From contig DATDAH010000224.1 in NCBI GenBank assembly GCA_036525535.1, positions 1 through 23,124 of the forward strand: DNA of 23,124 nucleotides, in the 5' to 3' direction. The notes below the pieces were generated by a model. The model did no database searches. It worked only from the letters and a program-made list of their open reading frames with translations, and was not told the origin of the DNA. The stretch comes from DATDAH01 sp036525535. GTDB taxonomy: Bacteria; Actinomycetota; Acidimicrobiia; Acidimicrobiales; DATDAH01. The translations under genes were made by a program, and so were the position numbers. Shown one piece after another: positions 1 through 6,990 of this stretch. Every line of letters starts with the position of its first letter. Positions within the stretch are counted from its first letter, which is position 1.

Positions 1-19
1 ACGCCGGGCGGCTACGCGC

Positions 20-904
20 TCACGACGAGGGCGTGAACGCCGGGCGGGTGGCCATGGCCTCGAGTTGTTCGACGCCGTCTTGGAGGGAGTGGGCCCGGAA
101 GCGCAGGTTGAGCATGGTGGCGCCCATTTCGAGGTAGCGGCCGATCAGGTCCTCGGTCCCCTCCGGGTCGCCGACCGGGTCGACCTGCGGGTCGGGATAG
201 AGGACGACCTCCAACGGCCGCGCCCGCGCCGCCCAGGCCTGGGTGTCCCGGGCTCGGGCCAGCCAGGCGCCGATCTGCTCCGGGGTCACGCCGAACGGGG
301 CCCAGCCGTCAGCCAGCTCCACGGCTCGACGCAGGGAGCGGTAGCTGCGCCCACCGATCCACAGGGGGACATCGGTCCGGGTGGCGGGTGGGTCGACGAC
401 GAAGCCGTCGAAGCGGTAATGGGTGCCGGCGTAGCTCGGCTGGCGCCGGCCGAGCGAGGCGCGGAGGGCCCGGAGGGCGTCGTCGCCGCGGTCACCCCGA
501 TCGGCGAAGGGGGCACCGAGCAGGGCGAACTCCTCCTCCAGAGAGCCCACCCCGACCCCGAGGATCAGGCGTCCCCCGGACACCACGTCGAGGGTGCCGT
601 AGCGCTTGGCGATCTCCAGGGGGTGGTGGTAGCCGAGGACGAGGACGTGGGTGGCCAGCCGGATCCGGGTGGTGCGGGCGGCCAGGTAGCCGAGGGTGGC
701 CAGCGGATCCCAGTAGCGGGAGCCACGGCGCGGGGCCGCCTCGACCGGGACGGCCACGTGCTCGGAGCAGGTGAGGTGGTGGTAGCCGAGGCGGTCCGCG
801 GCCTCGGCCAGGGTGGTCAGCTCGGGCAGGCCCGCCGCCTCCTCCCAGGTCCCGTGGGCCCGCGGGTTCAGGGTCACGACAGGCGTGATGATCCCGGCCC
901 GCAT
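20..904 (-). CDS. LLM-class F420-dependent oxidoreductase (Rv2161c-like)
   Basis: A 294-residue protein with the features of bacterial luciferase-like monooxygenases, in the subgroup that uses coenzyme F420. The N-terminus starts a TIM barrel (MRAGIITPVV), followed by the family segments LTCSEHVAVP (about 44-53), RIRLATHVLVLGYHHP (about 81-96) and GRLILGVGVGSLEEEF (about 111-126). WIGGRS at about 182-187 is the usual flavin/F420 barrel motif. Such enzymes move hydride between F420 and small organic substrates in the cytosol; the substrate is unknown. The ATG at 904 shares one base with the rsgA stop codon (TGATG), so it is probably translated by coupling to rsgA. No export signal is seen. An FMN-dependent monooxygenase is the alternative, since the fold does not separate the two cofactors cleanly. 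Confidence 0.85.
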   Translation of the reverse strand: MRAGIITPVVTLNPRAHGTWEEAAGLPELTTLAEAADRLGYHHLTCSEHVAVPVEAAPRRGSRYWDPLATLGYLAARTTRIRLATHVLVLGYHHPLEIAKRYGTLDVVSGGRLILGVGVGSLEEEFALLGAPFADRGDRGDDALRALRASLGRRQPSYAGTHYRFDGFVVDPPATRTDVPLWIGGRSYRSLRRAVELADGWAPFGVTPEQIGAWLARARDTQAWAARARPLEVVLYPDPQVDPVGDPEGTEDLIGRYLEMGATMLNLRFRAHSLQDGVEQLEAMATRPAFTPSS

Positions 905-1854
905 CAGCCGGTGTCACCCTTCTTCCGCCGGGCTTCGTTGGCCTCCTTGGCCATCTTGCCGAACTGCTTGCCGAAGCGCTTCTGGGCGGCCGGGTCCGAG
1001 CGGCGCTCGAGGGCAGCGGCCTCCCGGACGAGCGAGTGGTACTGCTCGAAGCGCTCCGCCGAGAGGCTCCCGTCCTCCACGGCGGCCCGGACCGCGCAGC
1101 CCGGCTCGGTGTCGTGGCTGCAGTCCCGGAAGCGGCAGTGCTCGGCCAGCTCGGCGATGTCGGTGAAGCTGGCCTCGACGGTCTCGGGGTCGGTCCACAG
1201 GCCGAGCGAGCGCACCCCCGGCGTGTCGATGATCGCCCCGCCTCCGGGCAGGTCGACCAGTTGGCGCCAGGTGGTGGTGTGTCGGCCCTTGGCGTCGCCT
1301 TCCCGGACCTCGCCCACCCGCTCGTCCCCCTGGGTCAGGGCGTTGACCAGGCTGGACTTGCCCGCCCCCGACTCGCCCAGCATCACCGCGGTCCGGCCCG
1401 CCAGCCGGTCGAGCAGCGCGTCGATGCCGTCGCCGGTGACCGAGCTGACGGTCATCACCTCGACGCCGACGACCTGAGAGGCCAGATCGGCGATGGCGGC
1501 CGCCGGATCCTCGAGGTCGGCCTTGGTGAGCACGATCAACGGGGTGGCCCCCGCCTCCCAGGCCTGGGTGGTGGCCCGCAGCAGGCGGCCGGCCTTCACG
1601 GGACGGTCGAGGCCGGCCACGAGCACGACGAGGTCGACGTTGGCGGCGATCGCCTGCTCATTGCCGTCGTGGCCGAGGCGGGTCAGGAGGGAGGTGCGGG
1701 GCAGGAGCTCGAGCAGGGTCTCGCCGTCGAAGCGGATGTGGTCACCGACGGTCAGGTCCTCGGCGCCGGTGTCGACCACCGAGTGCATCACCTCGCCATC
1801 GGCGACCAGGGCGCGCCCGCGGTCGATCCGGGTGATCCGGCCCTCCTGCTCCAC
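904..1854 (-). CDS. rsgA: Ribosome small-subunit-dependent GTPase A
   Basis: A 316-residue circularly permuted GTPase that acts in late maturation of the 30S ribosomal subunit. The order is diagnostic: an N-terminal OB-like domain, then G4 TKAD (110-113), the P-loop GESGAGKSS (160-168), a threonine-rich switch RHTTT (191-195) and G3 DTPG (210-213). The C-terminal zinc site is intact, with Cys240, Cys245, His247 and Cys253 in the CRFRDCSHDTEPGC motif. The frame stays open upstream to an ATG at 1995, but those 47 residues are low-complexity and proline/arginine-rich. The GTG at 1854 fits the family length and lies exactly 7 nt after a TACCGT box, as expected for a leaderless transcript. It is the first gene of a two-gene unit with the F420 oxidoreductase and is divergent from the permease at 1959. 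Confidence 0.95.
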   Translation of the reverse strand: MEQEGRITRIDRGRALVADGEVMHSVVDTGAEDLTVGDHIRFDGETLLELLPRTSLLTRLGHDGNEQAIAANVDLVVLVAGLDRPVKAGRLLRATTQAWEAGATPLIVLTKADLEDPAAAIADLASQVVGVEVMTVSSVTGDGIDALLDRLAGRTAVMLGESGAGKSSLVNALTQGDERVGEVREGDAKGRHTTTWRQLVDLPGGGAIIDTPGVRSLGLWTDPETVEASFTDIAELAEHCRFRDCSHDTEPGCAVRAAVEDGSLSAERFEQYHSLVREAAALERRSDPAAQKRFGKQFGKMAKEANEARRKKGDTG

Positions 1855-1861
1855 AGCGGCG

Positions 1862-1867
1862 ACGGTA
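1862..1867 (-). promoter_or_regulatory. Candidate -10 box of leaderless rsgA promoter
   Basis: On the minus strand TACCGT fits the actinobacterial -10 pattern TANNNT and is followed by 7 nt and then the GTG start of rsgA at 1854. Transcription would then begin at or next to the start codon, which explains the absence of a Shine-Dalgarno sequence. No convincing -35 box is visible. This is inference from spacing alone. Confidence 0.45.
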
Positions 1868-1958
1868 GGCGCTGGGTCCGGTCCCCCGAGGCGGATTCGG
1901 CCGGGGGTGCAAGCACGACCACGCGAGGGGTGCGCTCGCCCTACCGGCGCGGCCGGGG

Positions 1959-4472
1959 ATGAGGGACGATTCGGCGGTGGGTCCGGTGCTGGCACAACTG
2001 CGTCGTGACCTGCGCACCCAGTGGCGGAGCCTGCTCGCCCTGGCCGTCCTGGTCGGTCTGATCGGCGGTGTGGTCCTCGCGTCCACGATGGCGGCGCGCC
2101 GGACGGCGTCCGCCTACACCCGCTACGTCGACTTCGCCCACGCCGAGGACATCAACATCGGGACCCCGGGCATCAACGACCCGGCCTTCGCCGACGTGGT
2201 GTCGGCCATCGAGAGCTATCCCGAGGTCGCGGCCGTCGGGCCCATCTCCTCACAGGAGCTCCTCTCGACCGAGGAGGGCCTGGAGTTCTTCGCCCTCGGC
2301 GGCGTCGACGACCGGGTGGGCAGGACGATCAACCGCCCGAAGATCCTCGAGGGAAGGGATGCTGATCCCGAGGCGGAGGCCGAGGTCACCGTCAACCGGT
2401 CCATGGCCGACGCCCTCGACCTCGTCCCCGGCGACCCGCTCACGCTCTACGGGTTCGACGGAGGGAACTCCGAGACCCGCGAGGACCGGGACGTCGCCGT
2501 CGAGGACGGGCGCCGACAGGTCTTCACCGTGACCGGGATCTCGCTCTACCCCAACGAGGTGGTGCCCACGGCGCCCCTCGACGACGCGCCCCGGGTGTAC
2601 CTCACACCGGCGCAGGTGCAGGCCCACCTGGCTGAGGGCGAAGAGTTCGCCTTCGTCGCGGTGCGGCTGCGAAACGGGGCCGCCGACGCCCCGGCCTTCC
2701 GGGCGCACTTCGCCGAGCTCCTCGCCGGCTTCGGCGTGCCCGAGGACGCGGTCCCGCTCTTGGAGGCATCGGAGCGGACGGCGACGGTGCAGCGATCGAT
2801 CCGCCCCCAGGCGCAGGCCCTGGGCGCTTTCGCCCTGCTGGTCGGCCTGACCGGCTTCGTGGTGCTGGGCCAGGCGTACGCCCGGCAGCTCTCCGCCGAC
2901 GCCGCCGACCGGCGCGCACTGTGGGCCCTGGGCTTCAGCCGGCGTCAGCTGACCGCGACGGCGTTGTTGCGGGTCGCGGTCAGCGTGACCCTCGGCGCCG
3001 GCTTGGCTGCGGCCATCGGGGTGGCGCTGGCCCCGCTGGCCTTGACGGGTCCCGCCCGAGCGGCCGATCCCGACACCGCCGTCGCGGTGGACGGGGTCGT
3101 CATCGCCGTCGGGTTCGCGGCGATCATCGTCCTCCTGCTGGTCAGGGCCGCGTTCGCCGTGCGATCCGGCCTCCCGACGGCGAAGGCCCCGTCACGGACG
3201 ACGGTGGTGGGACGGCGACGGGCGCGCCTCGTGGCCGGGCTGGCCCGGGTCGGTGCACCCCCGCCCGCGACCGTCGGCGTGCAGATGGCCCTGGAGCCGG
3301 ACGACGCAAACCGCCAGACCAGCACCGGGGCGTTGGTGGGCACCGTCGTGGCGGTCGCCGCCGTGATCGCGGCGTTCACGTTCAGCGTCAACCTCGACCG
3401 GCTGGTCGAGACGCCCGCGCTCTTCGGCTGGAACTGGGACGTGCAGGTCGGCGGCGGCTTCGACGCCATTCCTACGGAAGAGGCGCTCGAGGACCTCCGC
3501 GCCGTTCCCTCCGTCCGTGCCTTCAGCGGCGGGACGACGGGGGAGCTGACGTTCACGTCGGCCTCGGGGAGGTCCCAGGAGATCCCGACGATCGGCCTCG
3601 ACCGAGTCGAAGGCGATGTCTATCCGCGCCTGTTGGAGGGTCGCGCCGCCGCGGGGCCCGACGAGGTCGTCTTGGGCTCGACCACGATGGCGGACCTCGG
3701 CGCGTCGGTCGGCGACGAGGTGGTGGTCGAGCGGTCGGACGGCGAGACGATCGGCCTCGAGGTGGTGGGGCGGGCGGTGCTTCCGGCCATCGGCGCCGGC
3801 AACTTCGCCACCGCGGGCCTGGGGCGCGGGGCGGTCGTCACCGCCGACGCGCTCGAGACGACGAGCGACGACGACGACCCCGCCGCCGCCGCCAACGCCG
3901 CCGCGGGACTGGTGACCTACACCTACTTCCTCGTCGAGTACGGGCCCGACGCGGACCCGGCAACCGCGGACGGCGAGGTCCTGGCGGCCCTCGACTCGGT
4001 GATGACCGAATGCGGGCGGTTGTGTGTTCAGGGCCCTCAGCAGCCCGGCGACATCCGCAACTACGACCGGGTTCGGTCGACGCCTGTCGCCCTCGCGGCC
4101 GTCCTCGTGGTCCTGGCCATCGCCATCCTCGTCCACACCCTCGTGACCACGGTGCGGCGTTGGCGGTCGGACCTCGCGCTCCTCACGACCCTCGGCTTCG
4201 TCCGGCGTCAGTCGGCGGCGGCCACGGCCTGGCACGCGTTCGCGGTGGCGGGGGTGTCGCTGCTCCTCGGCGTCCCGATCGGCGCCGCCGTCGGCCGCGT
4301 CGTGTGGAACGCGTTCGCCCGTCACCTCGGCGTCGACGCCACGGCGGTGATCCCGTGGGTGGCGATCGCGTTGGTCGTGCCGGCCGCGCTGGTGCTGGCG
4401 GTCCTGGTGGCGATGGTGCCCGCGCTGATGGCGAGACGGACGCGGCCCGCCGTCGCCCTGCGCGCGGCCTGA
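1959..4472 (+). CDS. FtsX-like ABC transporter permease
   Basis: An 837-residue membrane protein of the FtsX/MacB permease superfamily. Hydrophobic segments are seen at about 24-44, 287-307, 335-361, 378-400, 456-476, 708-731, 757-779 and 798-824. Two large extracytoplasmic domains lie between segments 1 and 2 (about 45-285) and 5 and 6 (about 477-705). Each FtsX repeat carries the cytoplasmic signature: ALWALGFSRRQ near 320 and LLTTLGFVRRQ near 741. The C-terminus PALMARRTRPAVALRA is the usual FtsX ending. Family members couple ATP hydrolysis by a partner ATPase to lipoprotein or lipid export, peptide efflux or cell-wall hydrolase control. No ATPase gene is adjacent in this window, so the partner must be elsewhere. 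The start may be ATG 1959 or GTG 1977; the latter has GAGGGA about 10 nt upstream. Confidence 0.9.
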   Translation: MRDDSAVGPVLAQLRRDLRTQWRSLLALAVLVGLIGGVVLASTMAARRTASAYTRYVDFAHAEDINIGTPGINDPAFADVVSAIESYPEVAAVGPISSQELLSTEEGLEFFALGGVDDRVGRTINRPKILEGRDADPEAEAEVTVNRSMADALDLVPGDPLTLYGFDGGNSETREDRDVAVEDGRRQVFTVTGISLYPNEVVPTAPLDDAPRVYLTPAQVQAHLAEGEEFAFVAVRLRNGAADAPAFRAHFAELLAGFGVPEDAVPLLEASERTATVQRSIRPQAQALGAFALLVGLTGFVVLGQAYARQLSADAADRRALWALGFSRRQLTATALLRVAVSVTLGAGLAAAIGVALAPLALTGPARAADPDTAVAVDGVVIAVGFAAIIVLLLVRAAFAVRSGLPTAKAPSRTTVVGRRRARLVAGLARVGAPPPATVGVQMALEPDDANRQTSTGALVGTVVAVAAVIAAFTFSVNLDRLVETPALFGWNWDVQVGGGFDAIPTEEALEDLRAVPSVRAFSGGTTGELTFTSASGRSQEIPTIGLDRVEGDVYPRLLEGRAAAGPDEVVLGSTTMADLGASVGDEVVVERSDGETIGLEVVGRAVLPAIGAGNFATAGLGRGAVVTADALETTSDDDDPAAAANAAAGLVTYTYFLVEYGPDADPATADGEVLAALDSVMTECGRLCVQGPQQPGDIRNYDRVRSTPVALAAVLVVLAIAILVHTLVTTVRRWRSDLALLTTLGFVRRQSAAATAWHAFAVAGVSLLLGVPIGAAVGRVVWNAFARHLGVDATAVIPWVAIALVVPAALVLAVLVAMVPALMARRTRPAVALRAA

Positions 4473-4475
4473 GCG

Positions 4476-4580
4476 CTACTCCAGCCCCGGGAGGAGGGCG
4501 TCGAGCCAGCCAGCCGGATCCTCGGCTTGGGGGTGGTGGCCGCTGCCCTCGATCCAGGCCCGGGTGGCGTCCGGGCGTAC
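4476..4580 (-). pseudogene. Remnant of an alpha/beta-hydrolase C-terminus
   Basis: Reading the minus strand from just after the TAG stop of the acyl-CoA dehydrogenase (4583-4581) gives 34 codons ending in a TAG at 4478-4476. They contain AWIEGSGHHPQAEDPAGW followed by LDALLPGLE. This matches the end of alpha/beta-hydrolases, where the catalytic histidine sits in a GxGHxxxxExP motif and is followed by a short final helix. There is no start codon, no nucleophile and no body of the gene: the dehydrogenase occupies the place where it should be. I read it as the surviving tail of a hydrolase gene whose remainder was deleted or replaced. The piece fills most of the space between the convergent permease and dehydrogenase genes; no terminator hairpin is obvious there. 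Confidence 0.6.
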
Positions 4581-5807
4581 CTACTTCTTGGGCATCCGGA
4601 TGGAGCGGTCGGCCAGGATGTTCTTCTGGACCTCGGTGGTGCCGGCGCCGATCGACGTGTAGCGCTGGAACACGAACAGCCGGTTCCAGGAGCCGTTGTC
4701 GATGGCGTCGGGCCCGCCTTTCTCGAGCATCCCGGCGGGGCCGAGCAGGTCGACGGCCAGCTCGGCCAGGGTCTGGGCCAAGTGGCTCCACTGCAGCTTG
4801 GCGAGCGGGACCTCGGGCCAGGTCTTCTCGCCCTTCAGCACCTTGGACAGCGCCCGGTAGTTGAGGAGGCGGGTGAGCTCGATCTGGGTGTGGGCCCGGG
4901 CGATGCGCTCCCGGAGGTCGGGATCCTCCAAGGCGTCGGGGTTCTCGGCCCGGGCCAGGTTGACCATCGCTTCGAGGTCGGCCTTCATGGTGATGGCCAA
5001 GCCGGCGGTGCCGACCCGCTCCCGGCCCAGCGTGCCCATGGCCACCTGCCAGCCCTCGCCTTCGCCGCCAAGGCGGTAGTCGGCTTTGACGTGGGCGTCG
5101 GTGAACCAGACCTCGTTGAACATCTCCTCGCCGGTGATGTCCCGCAGAGGCCGGCACTCGATGCCGTCGGCCTCCATGTCCACGATGAGAGCGGTGATGC
5201 CCTCGTGCTTGCGGCCCTCGGCGATGGCGTCGGGGTCGGTGCGGACCAGGAACAGGCCCCACTTGGCGATGTGGGCCGTGGAGATCCAGATTTTCTGGCC
5301 GTTGAGCACGTAGTCGTCGCCGTCGAGCACGGCGGTCGTGCGGAGGTTGGCCAAGTCGCTGCCGGCCTCGGGCTCGCTGAACCCCTGACACCAGTGGTCG
5401 TCGGCGTTGAGGATGTTCGGGATCCAGGTGTTCTTCTGCTCGTCGGTGCCCCAGTGGATGATCATGGGCCCGATCTGCCACAGGCCGTTGGCGTTGAAGA
5501 TGCCGGGGGTGCGGGCCTTGGCCATCTCCTCGGAGTAGATGACGCTCTGCATCACCGTGGCGTCCCGGCCGCCCCACTCGGTGGGCCAGTTGATGGCGGC
5601 CCAGCGCCCCTCGTTCAGGGTCCGCTGCCACGCCTTGCGGCGCTCCATCGAGCGCAGGAGTCCGCCGTAGTCGTGGCTACCGGAGGTGTCCTCGGTCTGG
5701 GGGTCCTCGTCGCTCCACTCGGCCAGGAACTTGGGCAGGTGCTCGTCCAGCCACTCCCGCAACTCGGTGCGGAAGGCCTCGTCCTCTGGCGTGTAGGCGA
5801 AGTCCAT
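4581..5807 (-). CDS. Acyl-CoA dehydrogenase, large (catalytic-type) subunit
   Basis: A 408-residue flavoprotein that would introduce an alpha-beta double bond into an acyl-CoA. The FAD/substrate motif QGFSEPEAGSDL lies at 141-152 and the middle beta-domain GQKIWIS at about 170-176. The C-terminal loop is SIGAGTTEVQKNILADR (about 385-401). The position of the MCAD-type catalytic Glu (YEGT) is alanine here (GAGT, 387-390). Instead Glu263 in TLGRERVG falls where isovaleryl- and long-chain acyl-CoA dehydrogenases carry their base on helix G. In mycobacterial steroid degradation this kind of subunit pairs with a short partner in an alpha2beta2 enzyme. The likely partner is divergently encoded from 5862. 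The ATG at 5807 is followed by a typical family N-terminus (MDFAYTPEDEAFR). Confidence 0.9.
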   Translation of the reverse strand: MDFAYTPEDEAFRTELREWLDEHLPKFLAEWSDEDPQTEDTSGSHDYGGLLRSMERRKAWQRTLNEGRWAAINWPTEWGGRDATVMQSVIYSEEMAKARTPGIFNANGLWQIGPMIIHWGTDEQKNTWIPNILNADDHWCQGFSEPEAGSDLANLRTTAVLDGDDYVLNGQKIWISTAHIAKWGLFLVRTDPDAIAEGRKHEGITALIVDMEADGIECRPLRDITGEEMFNEVWFTDAHVKADYRLGGEGEGWQVAMGTLGRERVGTAGLAITMKADLEAMVNLARAENPDALEDPDLRERIARAHTQIELTRLLNYRALSKVLKGEKTWPEVPLAKLQWSHLAQTLAELAVDLLGPAGMLEKGGPDAIDNGSWNRLFVFQRYTSIGAGTTEVQKNILADRSIRMPKK

Positions 5808-5816
5808 CGGGGGCGA

Positions 5817-5826
5817 ACACTACTGT
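5817..5826. promoter_or_regulatory. Overlapping divergent -10 boxes between two dehydrogenase genes
   Basis: The plus strand has TACTGT at 5821-5826 and the minus strand has TAGTGT at 5822-5817. Both fit TANNNT and they overlap by two bases. The minus box lies 9 nt from the ATG at 5807, giving an almost leaderless transcript. The plus box would start transcription near 5833. -35 elements are weak: minus-strand CTGACA at 5848-5843 is 20 bp away, longer than ideal. The placement suggests the two genes share and compete for one promoter zone. Confidence 0.35.
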
Positions 5827-5830
5827 CCGT

Positions 5831-5850
5831 ACCTGACGCCGGTGTCAGGT
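5831..5850. promoter_or_regulatory. 20-bp palindrome, candidate repressor operator
   Basis: Seven-base arms ACCTGAC and GTCAGGT are perfect inverted repeats around the centre GCCGGT. The site covers the presumed transcription start of the plus-strand dehydrogenase and the -35 region of the minus-strand one. One dimeric regulator bound here could therefore control both. The size and symmetry fit TetR-family operators, which commonly regulate acyl-CoA catabolism in actinomycetes. It does not match the KstR consensus. No regulator gene is present in the window. Confidence 0.5.
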
Positions 5851-5851
5851 C

Positions 5852-5858
5852 AAGGGGA
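5852..5858 (+). promoter_or_regulatory. Ribosome binding site for small acyl-CoA dehydrogenase
   Basis: AAGGGGA lies 3 nt before the ATG at 5862 and fixes this start. The frame is open far upstream, but only through sequence antisense to the neighbouring dehydrogenase. Confidence 0.6.
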
Positions 5859-5861
5859 CAG

Positions 5862-6956
5862 ATGGAATTCACCTTCAGCGACGACCAGGACGCCCTGCGG
5901 GAGACCGTGCGGGCCTTCCTGGGCAAGGAGAGCCCCTCGGCCTACGTCCGGGCGATGCTGGAGGACGAGGTCGGGACCTCGGACACCGTCTGGAACCAGC
6001 TGGTGGAGCTGGGCTGGACCGGCCTGCTGGTGCCCGAGGACCTCGGGGGCCTTGGCATGGGGCTGGTCGACATGGCGGTCGTGCTCGAGGAGATGGGGCA
6101 GGTCCCCTTCCCCGGGCCCTACCTGTCCTCGGCCGTGTTCGCCACGATCGCCGCCCGTCACCTCGGGCTGGACGAGCAGCTGCGGTCGCTGGCCGCGGGA
6201 GCGACCCGAGGGACCATCGCCGTCGACGAGCTGGGCCACGGCGACCCGGTCGACCGAATCCGCACCCGGGCCAAGCGCAAGGGCGGGCACTGGCGGCTGC
6301 ACGGGCTGAAGCCGGTCGTGCTCGACGGATCGTCGGCCGACTGGGCCCTCGTACCCGCCCGCACGCAAGAAGGGATCGGCACCTTCCTCCTGGAGGCGCC
6401 GAAGGGCGAGACCGTGCCGACGTGGGACCACACGCGGCGGGTGGCCCGTCTCGACCTGGACGGCCGGGCCGCCGAGCGGGTCGGCCCCGACGGCGACCAC
6501 ACCGCCCTCTGGCGGCGCATCGTCGACGACGCCAACGTCGCGCTCTGCTGTGACCTGCTGGGGGTGATGGAGCAGGCCCACCACCTGGCCGTCGAGTACG
6601 CCAAGGTCCGGGTCCAGTTCGACCGGCCGATCGCCACCTTCCAGGTCATCAAGCACAAGGCCGTGGACATGCTCCACGCCATCGAGTTGACCCGGGTCGG
6701 CACCCACTACGCGGCGTGGACCTCCGACACCGAGGACGGGCGGCGGGCCGAGGCCGTGGCCATGGCCATGGGCTTCGCCTCCGAGTCGGCCAACGAGGTC
6801 TGCGCCGAGTCGATCCAGATCCACGGCGGCGTGGGCTTCACCTGGGACTGCGACGCCCACCTCTTCTACCGCCGGGCCAAGCAGGACGACCTTCTCCTCG
6901 GCTCCGGCGGGTGGCACCGCGCCAAGCTCGCCGACCAGGTCCTCAGCCCCGCCTAG
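5862..6956 (+). CDS. Acyl-CoA dehydrogenase, small (non-catalytic-type) subunit
   Basis: A 364-residue member of the acyl-CoA dehydrogenase family with a shortened middle domain. The N-terminal domain begins MEFTFSDDQDALRETVRAFL, with LGGLGMGLVDMAVVLEEMG near 61-79. The C-terminal helical domain keeps the FAD/tetramer segments VRVQFDRPIATFQVIKHK (249-266) and QIHGGVGFTWDCDAHLFYRR (319-338). The FSEPxAGSD motif is missing, and the end (GSGGWHRAKLADQVL) lacks the YEGTxEIQ loop with the catalytic glutamate. Such proteins are known as the partner subunit in alpha2beta2 acyl-CoA dehydrogenases, contributing FAD binding rather than the base. I infer that it pairs with the product of 4581-5807. The divergent arrangement is unusual, since known pairs are normally adjacent and co-oriented. 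The start is ATG 5862, with its ribosome site just upstream. Confidence 0.9.
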   Translation: MEFTFSDDQDALRETVRAFLGKESPSAYVRAMLEDEVGTSDTVWNQLVELGWTGLLVPEDLGGLGMGLVDMAVVLEEMGQVPFPGPYLSSAVFATIAARHLGLDEQLRSLAAGATRGTIAVDELGHGDPVDRIRTRAKRKGGHWRLHGLKPVVLDGSSADWALVPARTQEGIGTFLLEAPKGETVPTWDHTRRVARLDLDGRAAERVGPDGDHTALWRRIVDDANVALCCDLLGVMEQAHHLAVEYAKVRVQFDRPIATFQVIKHKAVDMLHAIELTRVGTHYAAWTSDTEDGRRAEAVAMAMGFASESANEVCAESIQIHGGVGFTWDCDAHLFYRRAKQDDLLLGSGGWHRAKLADQVLSPA

Positions 6957-6959
6957 CCT
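6954..6959 (+). promoter_or_regulatory. Candidate -10 box upstream of the methyltransferase
   Basis: TAGCCT fits TANNNT and overlaps the TAG stop of the upstream dehydrogenase. Transcription from it would begin near 6966, giving a leader of about 25 nt before the GTG at 6991. This is a short, common pattern, so support is weak. Confidence 0.25.
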
Positions 6960-6990
6960 GACGGGTGGACGGGAGGATTCAGGACGGAGG

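Noticed and set aside
65..1477. Long plus-strand open frame of 470 codons opposite the F420 oxidoreductase and rsgA
   Set aside because: The translation is low-complexity (Gly/Ala/Pro/Arg-rich) with no motifs. Both opposing genes have strong family signatures, so this is an antisense artefact of high GC.
3192..4325. 377-codon minus-strand frame opposite the permease
   Set aside because: The composition is that of an antisense shadow, and no recognisable motif is present.
4476..4583. Stop-codon readthrough giving the dehydrogenase a 34-residue tail
   Set aside because: The tail is in frame after a single TAG, but it looks like a hydrolase C-terminus and the dehydrogenase is already complete at its family end. 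A gene fossil explains it better.
2921..4864. 647-codon plus-strand frame inside the permease gene
   Set aside because: Arginine/glycine-rich frame-shifted reading of the permease, with no domain features. The permease frame has membrane segments and FtsX signatures throughout.
5831..5850. KstR/KstR2 operator
   Set aside because: The arms ACCTGAC/GTCAGGT do not fit the published KstR-type AAC-NN-GTT core, so no specific regulator is named.
4527..5861. N-terminal extension of the small acyl-CoA dehydrogenase upstream of 5862
   Set aside because: The extension is antisense to the large subunit and resembles no protein. The ATG at 5862 has its own AAGGGGA site and starts exactly like the paralogue at 12763.
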